64,000 nt of DNA from Bacteroidota bacterium (GTDB lineage Bacteria > Bacteroidota > Bacteroidia > Cytophagales > Cyclobacteriaceae). Location of the stretch: positions 62,001-126,000 of the forward strand of contig JAFDYV010000001.1 of assembly GCA_018267275.1 (NCBI GenBank), in the 5' to 3' direction. A program made the translations under genes and the position numbers. Below, one piece after another: positions 41,635 through 50,101 of this stretch; positions within the stretch are counted from its first letter, which is position 1; each line of letters begins with the position of its first letter. Under the pieces are notes generated by a model. It was not told the DNA's origin, did no database searches, and was given only the letters and a program-made list of their open reading frames with translations.

Positions 41635-42747
41635 TTGAAATCGAACACAGTGACATCCGAACTCAATTCCATCAAAGACAAGTTACTATCGGAGATTGCC
41701 CCGGAAGCAATTGTAATCATCGATTTTAAGGGAGTAATTTTATACATCAACCAGTCTTTTGAACGCCTCTTTGGTTATTCCTCAGCGGAAGCCATTGGCA
41801 AAAGTATAGCCATTATTCAACCTCCCGAGTTGATGGCTCACCACGTCCGTGGTTTAGAGCGTTACCTCCATACGGGAGAACGTAAGTTAGATTGGAACTC
41901 TACCCGCACGCGCGGCCGGCATCAATCGGGTCGCGAGCTTTCAATCGAAATCAGCTTCAGCCACGTTAAATTAAAAGGGACGGATTTTTTTGCCGCGTTT
42001 ATTCGCGACATCTCTGAGATTGTTGCCCAAGAGAGCAAAATCAAGGAGCAGCATCAAACGTTAATTCAAAAAAATACTGAGCTCGACAACTTCACTTACC
42101 GCATTTCGCACGACCTGCGGGCACCCCTTCTTTCGATACTTGGTTTGGTGAACGTGTACAAAATCTGTAACACACCAGAGCAACAACTTGATGTGGTAAA
42201 CAAGATTGAAAAAAGCGTTAAAAAACTGGACCTTTTCATTCGCGAAGTAATCGACATCTCAAAAAATGATCGGATCGCTATTACACCAGAAAAAATTGAT
42301 TTTGCATTGCTATTCAATGAAGTGAAGGAAGAACTGCGTTACCTGGAAAGTGACCGAAAAATTGATGTGTATTCAGAAATCAAGGACCAAAGTGCTGCCT
42401 ATTTTGAGGGCGACCGCTATCGCCTTAAAATTGTGCTCACCAACTTGGTAGGCAACGCCATCAAGTATTATCACCGCCACCAGGCGCAACCTTTTGTACG
42501 TGTATCTATTGCGCGCATAGCAGACAGCATTGTGTTGCGTGTGGAAGACAATGGTATCGGTATGTCACAATCCGTCATGGATAATATATTCAATATGTTC
42601 TATCGCGGCACTGATCTTTCTGAAGGTTCTGGTCTCGGCCTGTATATCGTGAAAGAGATGGTCAATAAGATGAAGGGGGAAATTTCCGTTTCATCTCAAA
42701 TTGAAAAAGGAAGCACGTTTACCGTCAGCATCCCATCGCACGCCTAG
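41635..42747 (+). CDS. PAS-domain sensor histidine kinase
   Basis: This 370-residue protein has a PAS domain (about 12-130, with EAIVIIDFKGVILYINQSFERLFGYS), a short coiled coil, a HisKA dimerisation domain with the phospho-acceptor His159 in ISHDLRAP, and a HATPase domain with NLVGNAIKYY (N box), VEDNGIGM (G1) and GSGLGLYIVKEM (G2). No membrane segment is present, so it is a cytoplasmic sensor. No response regulator is encoded next to it, so the partner is unknown. There is no ATG near the start; translation must begin at the TTG used here or the GTG five codons later. Confidence 0.92.
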   Translation: MKSNTVTSELNSIKDKLLSEIAPEAIVIIDFKGVILYINQSFERLFGYSSAEAIGKSIAIIQPPELMAHHVRGLERYLHTGERKLDWNSTRTRGRHQSGRELSIEISFSHVKLKGTDFFAAFIRDISEIVAQESKIKEQHQTLIQKNTELDNFTYRISHDLRAPLLSILGLVNVYKICNTPEQQLDVVNKIEKSVKKLDLFIREVIDISKNDRIAITPEKIDFALLFNEVKEELRYLESDRKIDVYSEIKDQSAAYFEGDRYRLKIVLTNLVGNAIKYYHRHQAQPFVRVSIARIADSIVLRVEDNGIGMSQSVMDNIFNMFYRGTDLSEGSGLGLYIVKEMVNKMKGEISVSSQIEKGSTFTVSIPSHA

Positions 42748-42860
42748 TACCTCAATAATCAAGGATTTTGGCCAAGAGATAGATGGTTAAATGCTTCCAA
42801 GAGATAGCAGTTCCATTGTTACACTGCTTTCATTACATTCGCTGATCAAATCATTGCAGT

Positions 42861-44657
42861 ATGAGCACCCCCACCAACAACCCCGAGACATCCAATGCCA
42901 TGACGGTAAAATACAAGTACCGCGATATTAAAGTACATTCTTCTGACGAATGGATGGCTGACAACACCAAAAAATACCGTAAGGTTTTCGATCGGTGGGA
43001 AACTACCTATCAGCGTGTTGAATTTTCATTCTTTAACAAGCTGTTTGATGAGGCGGATTGGGAAGCGGTTGTTCGGTTAAAATGCTTCTTCCACAATGGC
43101 AGCCAAAAAAATGAGCTGTGTAACTTAGAACAAAAGCGATCTGTATTGAAAGATGAAAACATTGTATTCATTCGCGACTCGTGGGGAAACGGCACACCTG
43201 GTGCTTATTGGATGCGAGGCGACTACAGCTGGGAAGCCTACATTGACGAGGTGAAGGTTGGTGAATCAAAGTTCTACATTGAAGATCTAGGGCAACCAGC
43301 CAAGCCAGACCAAAATCAATATTTCGAAATTGTAAGTATTAAGATGTTTGAAGGAGATGGGCAAGCTTCTACCCTTCCACAAAAAAAATACCTCACACAG
43401 TTCAGTCAAAAAGACACCCGTTATGTTTGGGGTGAGTTTACATTCAAAAACAAAACGGCCAAAGATTACTACGCGGAAATATTTTTCAATTTTTATGATG
43501 ACGCAGGTCAGCTAAAAGGGTCACACCCCTACCTCACCTACGTGAACATCAATACCGAAGGCAAAGACTACACCATTTACCCCGGGTGGGGTGGCGAAAC
43601 ACCCGGCCGCTGGAAAAGCGATGCCTATACAATGGAGGTCGTTTTTATGGATACGCTGATTGCAACAGTACCTTTTGCCGTGGGCGATTCTTGGATTGAA
43701 GGCGAAACACAAATGGTTGCAGGTGCAGTGAATCCGGTATTGCAAAGTGCTAAGCAAGTTAATATTGTAGCCAACAAACCGCTGGAATACCTGCTACACG
43801 AAAGCCTTGGCGAATTGAATTCGCTAACGGGATTGACAACTGTAAAAACAGAGGTGAATGAAATGGTAAAACTCGTACGCTTTTATCAAGAAACCGGGAA
43901 AGATGTACTTAATAAGTTTTCGCTTCACACGGTGTTCACAGGCAATCCCGGCACCGGCAAAACAACTGTCGCCCGTATCGTAGCTAAAATTTATAAAGGT
44001 CTGGGTATTTTAGAAAAGGGTCACTTAGTGGAGGTAGATCGAGAAGGATTGGTGGCCGGGTACGTTGGGCAAACGGCCATCAAAACTGCCGAAAAAATAA
44101 ATGAAGCCATGGGTGGTGTCTTGTTCATAGACGAAGCTTATTCGTTGGCCACGGGCAAAGGGTCACAGTATGATTTCGGTGGCGAGGCCATCCAAATCAT
44201 TCTCAAACGGATGGAAGATATGCGCGGCAAGTTTGGGGTAATCGTGGCCGGGTACACCGATAATATGGTAGAGTTTGTGGAATCAAACCCGGGGCTTAAG
44301 TCGCGTTTCGATAAGTATTTTCAGTTTGATGACTATTCGCCCGAAGAGATGTTTACCATTGCATTGGGTCAGTTTGCACGGGAGGGTGTAAAGCCAGACG
44401 GAGCGGCCATTGACCATCTCAAAAAGTATTTTGATTTTCTGCATGCACAACGAGATAAACATTTTGGCAACGCGCGTACGGTGCGCCAAGTGGTGGGCGA
44501 ATCGGTAAAGAATCAGCACTTGCGTTTAGCGTCCATGAAAAAAGAAGAACGTACTGACGAGTTGATGGAAACAGTAATTTTTGAAGATGTCAAAGAATTT
44601 GAAGCAAAAGAAATTTCAGACGGGCGACCGACTATAGGGTTTAGAATAAAAAAGTAG
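42861..44657 (+). CDS. CbbX/SpoVK-like AAA+ ATPase with two N-terminal beta domains
   Basis: The C-terminal half (about 310-598) is an AAA+ domain of the CbbX/SpoVK group: SLGELNSLTGLTTVKTEVNEMV, Walker A GNPGTGKTT (361-369), the pore-type segment GYVGQTA, Walker B LFIDEAY (421-427), sensor VIVAGYTDNM and the Arg-rich GLKSRFDKYFQF. The N-terminal part contains two related beta domains (about 19-145 and 155-285); each has a WGNGTPGAYW or GWGGETPGRW segment and ends VGESKFYI or VGDSWIEG. CbbX remodels Rubisco in autotrophs; members in heterotrophs remodel unknown targets. The paired beta domains are probably the substrate-recognition part. Confidence 0.9.
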   Translation: MSTPTNNPETSNAMTVKYKYRDIKVHSSDEWMADNTKKYRKVFDRWETTYQRVEFSFFNKLFDEADWEAVVRLKCFFHNGSQKNELCNLEQKRSVLKDENIVFIRDSWGNGTPGAYWMRGDYSWEAYIDEVKVGESKFYIEDLGQPAKPDQNQYFEIVSIKMFEGDGQASTLPQKKYLTQFSQKDTRYVWGEFTFKNKTAKDYYAEIFFNFYDDAGQLKGSHPYLTYVNINTEGKDYTIYPGWGGETPGRWKSDAYTMEVVFMDTLIATVPFAVGDSWIEGETQMVAGAVNPVLQSAKQVNIVANKPLEYLLHESLGELNSLTGLTTVKTEVNEMVKLVRFYQETGKDVLNKFSLHTVFTGNPGTGKTTVARIVAKIYKGLGILEKGHLVEVDREGLVAGYVGQTAIKTAEKINEAMGGVLFIDEAYSLATGKGSQYDFGGEAIQIILKRMEDMRGKFGVIVAGYTDNMVEFVESNPGLKSRFDKYFQFDDYSPEEMFTIALGQFAREGVKPDGAAIDHLKKYFDFLHAQRDKHFGNARTVRQVVGESVKNQHLRLASMKKEERTDELMETVIFEDVKEFEAKEISDGRPTIGFRIKK

Positions 44658-44760
44658 AAAGTAGAAAGTCACAAGCTGAAAGTAGAAAGTTAAAAGTGGA
44701 AAGGAGAAAGTAAAAAGTTGAAAGTTGAAAGTTGAAAGTAAAAAGGTAAAAGTAGAAGGC
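44649..44760. repeat. Tract of 16 tandem 7-base repeats
   Basis: Sixteen 7-base units, mostly of the form NNAAAGT (such as AGAAAGT and TGAAAGT), follow one another without a break for 112 bases. The tract begins inside the last codons and stop of the AAA+ gene and runs up to just before the next gene. Unit sequence varies but the 7-base period is kept throughout. Confidence 0.8.
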
Positions 44761-44786
44761 TGAACAAAAAAGCAATAAGTAACACG

Positions 44787-45527
44787 ATGAAAATAAGATT
44801 GGCTTTTCTCATTAGCATACTAACCCTACAACTCTGTTTAGGGCAAACCAAGATAAATACACCGTACTATGAGTTGCGGACCTATTGGGCAAGCGAGGAT
44901 AAGCTACCGGTGCTGTTAGATCTTTTTAGAAACCATACGATGCAACTTTTTGAAAAGCATGGTATGAAGAACATTGGCTATTGGGTTCCTGTTGAAAACA
45001 AAGAAAATAAACTAGTTTACCTGTTGGCTTACCCCAGCGCTGAGGCGAGGGAAACTTCATGGAAAGAATTTGAAAAAGACCCTGAATGGCAGAAAGCAAA
45101 ATCCGCTGCCGGAGCCAATGGCAAAATCATTGAAAAGTTAGAATCAACATTCTTCACGGAAACCGACTACTCCCCCGCTGATTTCAGTAACCGTGCAGGC
45201 CGTGTCTTCGAACTGCGCACCTACACTACTACGCCTTACAACTTAGGATTGCTTCACGCGCGTTTTCGCAACCACACATTGACCCTCTTTGCCAAGCACG
45301 GCATGAGCAATTTGATTTACATGACGGCCGTGGGCAAAGACAATAACCTCACCTATTTTTTGAGCCACGCCTCCCAAGAGGCAGCGAAGGAATCGTTCGC
45401 AAAATTTGTGGCCGACCCGGAATGGATCAAAGCCCGAGATGCCTCAGAGACACTTGCAAAAGGACCAATTTTAGTAGGCATCACATCTGAATTCTTAATT
45501 CCCACAGATTTTTCTCCGTGGAAGTAG
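44787..45527 (+). CDS. Exported NIPSNAP-family protein, duplicated
   Basis: This 246-residue protein has a signal peptide (LAFLISILTLQLCLGQ) and two NIPSNAP domains. The first (about 22-120) shows YYELRTYWASEDKLPVLLDLFRNHTMQLFEKHGMKNIGYWVPV and WKEFEKDPEWQKAK; the second (about 133-235) shows ELRTYTTTPYNLGLLHARFRNHTLTLFAKHGMSNLIYM and FAKFVADPEWIKAR. Duplicated exported NIPSNAP proteins are common in Bacteroidota, and their role is unknown. It is preceded by the heptad repeat tract and converges with metZ, with 2 bases between stops. Confidence 0.88.
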   Translation: MKIRLAFLISILTLQLCLGQTKINTPYYELRTYWASEDKLPVLLDLFRNHTMQLFEKHGMKNIGYWVPVENKENKLVYLLAYPSAEARETSWKEFEKDPEWQKAKSAAGANGKIIEKLESTFFTETDYSPADFSNRAGRVFELRTYTTTPYNLGLLHARFRNHTLTLFAKHGMSNLIYMTAVGKDNNLTYFLSHASQEAAKESFAKFVADPEWIKARDASETLAKGPILVGITSEFLIPTDFSPWK

Positions 45528-45529
45528 AA

Positions 45530-46699
45530 TTAAACAAGCGCTTGCTCAATGTCTTTCACTATATCCTCAACATTCTCTAATCCCGCAGAAATTCGGATCA
45601 ACCCGGGTGTAATACCCACTGCGGCTCTTTCTACATCGGTCAATTTAGAGTGGGTAGTAGATGCCGGATGCGTTGCAATGGTACGCGTATCGCCCAAGTT
45701 GGCAGAATGAGAAACCATCTTCAACTTATTCAAAAAATTTCGACCCGCGTCTATCCCCCCTTTCACTTCAAATGAAACAATGCCTCCACCCAGCCGCATT
45801 TGCTTTTTTGCAATGCCATGCTGTGGGTGTGAGGTCAAAAAAGGATACTTCACATACTCCACTTTTGGATGTCGCTCCAGATACTTTGCAATAGTCAACG
45901 CATTTTCAGAATGCTTCTCCATCCGGATGGCCAGCGTTTCTAAACTCTTGGAAAGCACCCATGCATTGAAAGGCGACATCGAAGGTCCTGTATGGCGCGC
46001 AAAAAATCGAATCTCTTTGATCAAATCTTTTTTCCCAACAATTGCTCCGCCAATCACCCTACCCTGCCCATCAATGAATTTGGTAGCAGAGTGAGTCACG
46101 ATATGCGCGCCCCACTTGGCGGGGTTTTGCAAGTAAGGTGTCGCAAAACAATTGTCGACATTCAAGATCAACTGATGTTTGTTGGCCAATTTACCGAGCC
46201 ACTCCAAATCGATAATGTCCAGCGCAGGGTTTGAGGGCGTCTCTACAAAAATCATTTTGGTGTTGGGCTGGATTTTACTTTCCCAAGATGCAGGGTCATT
46301 CAAGTCCACGTACGTATGAGACATGTTAAATCTAGGAAACAGCACATTCAAAATTTGATGTGTAGACCCAAACACCGAGCGTGAAGCCAACACATGGTCG
46401 CCTGCTTTTAACAATGCGGCCATGCTGCAATACATGGCCGCCATGCCCGAGGCGGTGGCAATGCCGTCTTCCGCGCCTTCTAGCAAACAAAGTTTTTGGA
46501 TGAACTCCGTATTGTTGGGGTTAGAAAAACGGGTATAGATATTTCCCGGCACTTCATCCGCAAACAACGCACGGGCTTGCTCGGCATCGTCAAAAACAAA
46601 GCTGGAGGTTAAATACAACGGCACTGAATGCTCTCGAAAATCAGTTCGCTCTGCTTGCGCACGAATGGCATCCGTTTCAAAATTTCTTTGCTCTTCCAT
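45530..46699 (-). CDS. metZ: O-succinylhomoserine sulfhydrylase
   Basis: This 389-residue PLP enzyme belongs to the Cys/Met metabolism family. It has YTRFSNPN, GMAAMYCSMAALLKAGDHV, VDNCFATPYLQNPAKWGAHIVTHSATKFIDGQGRVIGG with the PLP Lys in SATKF, and SLG(D)TRTIATHPASTTH near the C-terminus. The DGQGRV after the PLP Lys is typical of O-succinylhomoserine sulfhydrylases (MetZ), which make homocysteine from O-succinylhomoserine and sulfide, rather than cystathionine gamma-synthases. It is monocistronic here, with a dispersed repeat upstream. Cystathionine-forming activity cannot be excluded by sequence reading. Confidence 0.88.
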   Translation of the reverse strand: MEEQRNFETDAIRAQAERTDFREHSVPLYLTSSFVFDDAEQARALFADEVPGNIYTRFSNPNNTEFIQKLCLLEGAEDGIATASGMAAMYCSMAALLKAGDHVLASRSVFGSTHQILNVLFPRFNMSHTYVDLNDPASWESKIQPNTKMIFVETPSNPALDIIDLEWLGKLANKHQLILNVDNCFATPYLQNPAKWGAHIVTHSATKFIDGQGRVIGGAIVGKKDLIKEIRFFARHTGPSMSPFNAWVLSKSLETLAIRMEKHSENALTIAKYLERHPKVEYVKYPFLTSHPQHGIAKKQMRLGGGIVSFEVKGGIDAGRNFLNKLKMVSHSANLGDTRTIATHPASTTHSKLTDVERAAVGITPGLIRISAGLENVEDIVKDIEQALV

Positions 46700-46745
46700 A
46701 ATCGAATATAAAAAATAACATCTAAATTCTGAGGGAGGAACGACC

Positions 46746-46797
46746 GAAGAATCCCTGAATTACCTTACCAGGGATTCTTCGCTATCGCTCAGAATTG
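46746..46797. repeat. Palindrome with dispersed 24-base repeat, copy 2
   Basis: GAAGAATCCCTG and CAGGGATTCTTC form a perfect 12-base inverted repeat with 11 bases between them. The right arm runs directly into CGCTATCGCTCAGAATT, so that bases 46773-46796 repeat the 24-base element at 25567-25590. The element lies between metZ and the OsmC gene, on neither coding sequence. The hairpin could act as a bidirectional terminator, but it has no clear T run. Confidence 0.65.
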
Positions 46798-46818
46798 AAA
46801 AGGCTTTTGAGACAACAA

Positions 46819-47238
46819 TCAATTAATCACCTCCACACTGTACGTAATCTTTGCAGACTTCTCCAAAGTTTTCGCCACCGAGCAATATTTGCCAACCGAG
46901 AGCGCAACCGCCTTCTCCGCCCTGTCTTTATCTACATTTCCAAAAATCTTAAAATGCGCATGCACTTCTGTGTATAGCGCGGGCACTTTATCCTTCTCGC
47001 GTTCGCCCGTAACTGTAATCTTCAAGTCTTTAAGGTCTTCGCGCTGCTTGCGCAAAATGGTTACAACATCCACCGCACTACAGCCACCCATGGCAGCCAA
47101 CAAAACCTGCATAGGTCTCATGCCGCCATCATGACCGCCATCGGCTGGCGAGCCATCCATCACAATCTTATTTCCCAACTCATTAACCGCCTCCATGCAA
47201 AAATTTTCGTCAACGCGAGAGAGCTCAATCTTGGTCAT
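46819..47238 (-). CDS. OsmC-family protein
   Basis: This 139-residue protein has the OsmC/Ohr fold pattern: DGSPADGGHDGGMRPMQVLLAAMGGCSAVDVVTILRKQ with the conserved Cys in GGCSAVD, then KVPALYTEVHAHFKIFG and EKAVALSVGKYCSVAKTLEKSAKITYSVEV with a second Cys. OsmC and Ohr use such a Cys pair to reduce organic hydroperoxides with lipoyl or thiol partners. It is 13 bases after the symporter gene, so the two are probably co-transcribed. Confidence 0.88.
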   Translation of the reverse strand: MTKIELSRVDENFCMEAVNELGNKIVMDGSPADGGHDGGMRPMQVLLAAMGGCSAVDVVTILRKQREDLKDLKITVTGEREKDKVPALYTEVHAHFKIFGNVDKDRAEKAVALSVGKYCSVAKTLEKSAKITYSVEVIN

Positions 47239-47250
47239 AATTTTTTATTG

Positions 47251-48636
47251 TTAGATTTTTAGTCCCGTTCTTTCTTGAATCAAACTGCCGACAATCATCG
47301 CGACAAAGCTAACCAATGTTGCGGGCAAAAGACTGGGACAAGCGCCATCGGTGAACTCAAAAACAGCCCAAGTAGCAGTGCCCAATACCATGGCCAACAC
47401 AGCACCGGTACTATTGGCTTTTTTCCAATACAAACCGAGCGTTAATGGCGCAAAAAGCGACACCAAGCTGAGTACTGAAGACTCCCCTACTAATTCATAG
47501 ATATTTGAGCGCAGGCATGCCATTGCAGTGGCGATGATGGCGAAAGTCAAAACGCAAATGCGTGTAATGTTCAATAACTGCCTGTCGTTAAATCGTTCTT
47601 TTGCAAGCGGCTTAATCAGGTTTTCGGAAAAGATAGCAGCAGGAGCCAAAATGGCCGAACTCGTGGTACTCATGATGGCGGATAGCAACGACCCAAAGAA
47701 TAAAATCTGAACAGGCAAAGAAGCGTGCATCAACACCATGTTGGGCAACGCCAGCTGTGTATCACCCACTGCCAGTTGTGGATAGAGATGCTTCGCACAA
47801 AGGCTTATAAACAACGGCAGTATGGCGATAGTTAGGTACATGCCCGCGGCAATAAAACAAGAGCGTACGGCAATCTTCTCAGATCCCGATGACATCACGC
47901 GTTGAAAAACATCTTGGGATGGAATGGACCCAAGGCCCAACACCGACCACGCTGACAGCCAGAGTAAAATATCGCGTGTTTCAAACTTCGGAAAAAAATG
48001 AAACGTGTCTGGATGTACTTCAGTTAACACACTTGCAACGCCCCCTGCCTGATGGGCCAACAAAACAGCCACCACCAGCAGGCCCACCACAATGACAACG
48101 CTTTGAACGAAATCAGTGATCGAAATAGCCCACATGCCACCAATGTAGGTGTAAAAGGTGACCACAAACGCAGAAGCTACCACACCCTGCCACACTTCTA
48201 GCCCTGTGACCACGTTCAGAATCAAACCCATTGCAACCAATTGAGCCGCGATATAACCCACATAAGGCGGAGCCAAAAAAATACTCGTAATCAACTCGGT
48301 TCGCTTGCCGAATCGCACTTCAAAAAAATCGCCCAACGTGAGTAGGTTCATTGAGTATAGTTTGCGAGCGTAAAACAACCCAAAAAGCAACAAGCAAAGT
48401 GCCGCACCAAACGGGTCTTCGATCACAGAGTACAATCCTCCTTTCAAAAACTCAGAAGAGGCACCAAAAACAGTTTCGCTGCCGAACCAGGTAGCAAATA
48501 ATGCCGAAGCACTCAACACCATCGGCAGGCTACGACCTGCCAACATAAAATCGCCCGATGTTTTTACTTTACGCGAAGCCCAGTAGCCGATAAAAATCGT
48601 GAGCAGAAGGTAGCCAAGGATAGACGCTAGCAGCAA
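47251..48636 (-). CDS. Sodium:solute symporter family protein
   Basis: This 461-residue protein has 12-13 hydrophobic helices and the SSS family marks: the N-terminal GYWASRKVKTSGDFMLAGRSLPMVLSASALFATWFGSETVFGAS, the GGMWAISITDFVQS segment, and LSAWSVLGLGSIPSQDVFQRVMSSGSEKIA. It should couple sodium entry to uptake of an organic solute such as a sugar, amino acid or carboxylate; the substrate cannot be read from sequence. The start codon is TTG within a frame open a few codons further upstream, so the exact start is uncertain. It is probably co-transcribed with the OsmC gene. Confidence 0.9.
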   Translation of the reverse strand: MLLASILGYLLLTIFIGYWASRKVKTSGDFMLAGRSLPMVLSASALFATWFGSETVFGASSEFLKGGLYSVIEDPFGAALCLLLFGLFYARKLYSMNLLTLGDFFEVRFGKRTELITSIFLAPPYVGYIAAQLVAMGLILNVVTGLEVWQGVVASAFVVTFYTYIGGMWAISITDFVQSVVIVVGLLVVAVLLAHQAGGVASVLTEVHPDTFHFFPKFETRDILLWLSAWSVLGLGSIPSQDVFQRVMSSGSEKIAVRSCFIAAGMYLTIAILPLFISLCAKHLYPQLAVGDTQLALPNMVLMHASLPVQILFFGSLLSAIMSTTSSAILAPAAIFSENLIKPLAKERFNDRQLLNITRICVLTFAIIATAMACLRSNIYELVGESSVLSLVSLFAPLTLGLYWKKANSTGAVLAMVLGTATWAVFEFTDGACPSLLPATLVSFVAMIVGSLIQERTGLKI

Positions 48637-48687
48637 ATTGGTTTCCGGATAAAAACCAAAGCTAAAAAACTAACCGATAAAATCCAG

Positions 48688-49566
48688 TTATTGAGCCAAT
48701 TTGGGTTTTGGCTTTTTCAACTGGAAGGCGCGGGTTACGTTAAATCCCAGATGGATATCACCATTGAAAAAATCACCTGTAGACTCTGTTATAAAGGTTC
48801 TTTCAGTAATGCGCTGTGAACTGCACAGCAGCAACTGAAATACGTGCCCCCCGGTTTCGATATCGACACCAAAACCGATTGAGTTTTTATAGGGGTTCGT
48901 ACTCTTCACGTCTAAACGATGGTAATATTCAGAAGTGATGGCAACGCTCCGCGAAACTTTGAAGCGCCCGCCCACGCCTATGGCTAATTGATCGTTTGAC
49001 TCTATCGTTTTATCTACCGCATTTTTGTGGACAAACGTGGGCATCAATTGTAACGATAACTGAGGTGTAAACTTTCGGGCAATAAGCAGCTGCGTAACAT
49101 ATGCGGTTCGGTCATTTAGGGTGGTGGCATCTCCTGGTGGAGCCAGCTTTACGCTTGCGTAACCAAAGCCCGTTATCGTTACGGGCATGCCGCTTGTTTG
49201 CTGGCGCAGCAGTTTGTAGCGAACGTAGTAGTCCATCATTTTATCTGAAGAACTGCGACCAAACCCAACTCCCAATCGATCAGTAATGCCATACTCCAAC
49301 CCCAACCTCACCGCAGCTTTATCGAGCCCATACAAATTGTATGAACCAGAATTAAGGGCACCAAAACGATGTGAAAAGATAAACTCCAACTCGCCTTTAC
49401 CGCGCGTTTCAACCGTTTGCCCGTTAACAAGTCGCGATCCTTTGAAAGTATTTTCAATAACGGTAGTTTTTGGTGCTTGGCTATCCAATTCTTTTAATAA
49501 ATCATCTTGCGAGACGGCTAAGTGGTAAAACATGATAGCTGCCAACAGTAGACAAATTCTTCTCAT
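48688..49566 (-). CDS. DUF5777 outer-membrane beta-barrel protein
   Basis: This 292-residue exported protein has a signal peptide (CLLLAAIMFYHLAVSQ) and a pattern of alternating beta strands with aromatic ends: RGKGELEFIFSHRFGALNSGSYNLYGLDKAAVRLGLEYGITDRLGVGFGRSSSDKMMDYYVRYKLL. It continues with GVGGRFKVSRSVAITSEYYHRLDV and a C-terminal strand. This is the DUF5777 pattern of Bacteroidota, thought to be a small outer-membrane barrel. Its start overlaps the YceI stop by 4 bases, so the two are translationally coupled and belong to a three-gene unit with the cytochrome-like lipoprotein. Confidence 0.85.
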   Translation of the reverse strand: MRRICLLLAAIMFYHLAVSQDDLLKELDSQAPKTTVIENTFKGSRLVNGQTVETRGKGELEFIFSHRFGALNSGSYNLYGLDKAAVRLGLEYGITDRLGVGFGRSSSDKMMDYYVRYKLLRQQTSGMPVTITGFGYASVKLAPPGDATTLNDRTAYVTQLLIARKFTPQLSLQLMPTFVHKNAVDKTIESNDQLAIGVGGRFKVSRSVAITSEYYHRLDVKSTNPYKNSIGFGVDIETGGHVFQLLLCSSQRITERTFITESTGDFFNGDIHLGFNVTRAFQLKKPKPKLAQ

Positions 49567-50090
49567 AGCTTGTAATTAAACTCCAATGTGACTTCTACTT
49601 CTTCAGCAATGTTCTGCCAAAGCATTTTCGGAATCTTTATTTTGTAATCGGCCAGTTTGACTTTAAAAACAGATTTAGCCAGCAATCGATCCGTCATCCA
49701 CTCAACCGTGCCAGGCACCGAAACTTCTTGTGTTACACCATGAATGGTGAGCTTACCTTTGGCCATAACATTTTGGGTTGCCTTTTTGGAAGGATCGAAA
49801 CCCTCAAACTTACCGGCAAAAGTTGCTTTTGGAAATTTTTCGCTTTCCATGTACTTCTCATTGAAGTGTTGCTTCATCAGCGACTTATCGAACTCAAAAT
49901 CGGAAATGGGAATCGAAAACGCGACCTCGCCTGTGGAAACGTTTAACACGCTTGCCGCTTTGTAGTTTTCTGCTTTGATATCTTCAATGGCGGCCTTCGA
50001 GAAGAAAGAAACTTTCGATTTTTCAAGCGACAACTTTTGTGCTGACGCGTGAATCGAAACTGATAATAGCACTACAAGCAGAATCCTCAT
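49563..50090 (-). CDS. YceI-family lipocalin-like protein, exported
   Basis: This 175-residue protein has a signal peptide (ILLVVLLSVSIHASAQ) and the YceI pattern: LEKSKVSFFSKAAIEDIKAENYKAASVLNVSTGEVAFSIPISDFEFDKSLMKQHFNEKYMESEKFPKATFAGKF and ATQNVMAKGKLTIHGVTQEVSVPGTVEW. YceI proteins are eight-stranded barrels that bind isoprenoids or fatty acids in the periplasm. The gene sits between a DUF5777 barrel gene and a cytochrome-like lipoprotein gene, an arrangement seen in other Cytophagales and suggestive of a membrane redox or lipid function. Confidence 0.9.
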   Translation of the reverse strand: MRILLVVLLSVSIHASAQKLSLEKSKVSFFSKAAIEDIKAENYKAASVLNVSTGEVAFSIPISDFEFDKSLMKQHFNEKYMESEKFPKATFAGKFEGFDPSKKATQNVMAKGKLTIHGVTQEVSVPGTVEWMTDRLLAKSVFKVKLADYKIKIPKMLWQNIAEEVEVTLEFNYKL

Positions 50091-50101
50091 CGAGATTTAT
50101 A

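Noticed and set aside
42771..42810. CCAAGAGATAG occurring twice before the AAA+ gene
   Set aside because: Two 11-base copies about 26 bases apart in an AT-rich spacer could be a binding site but carry no further support.
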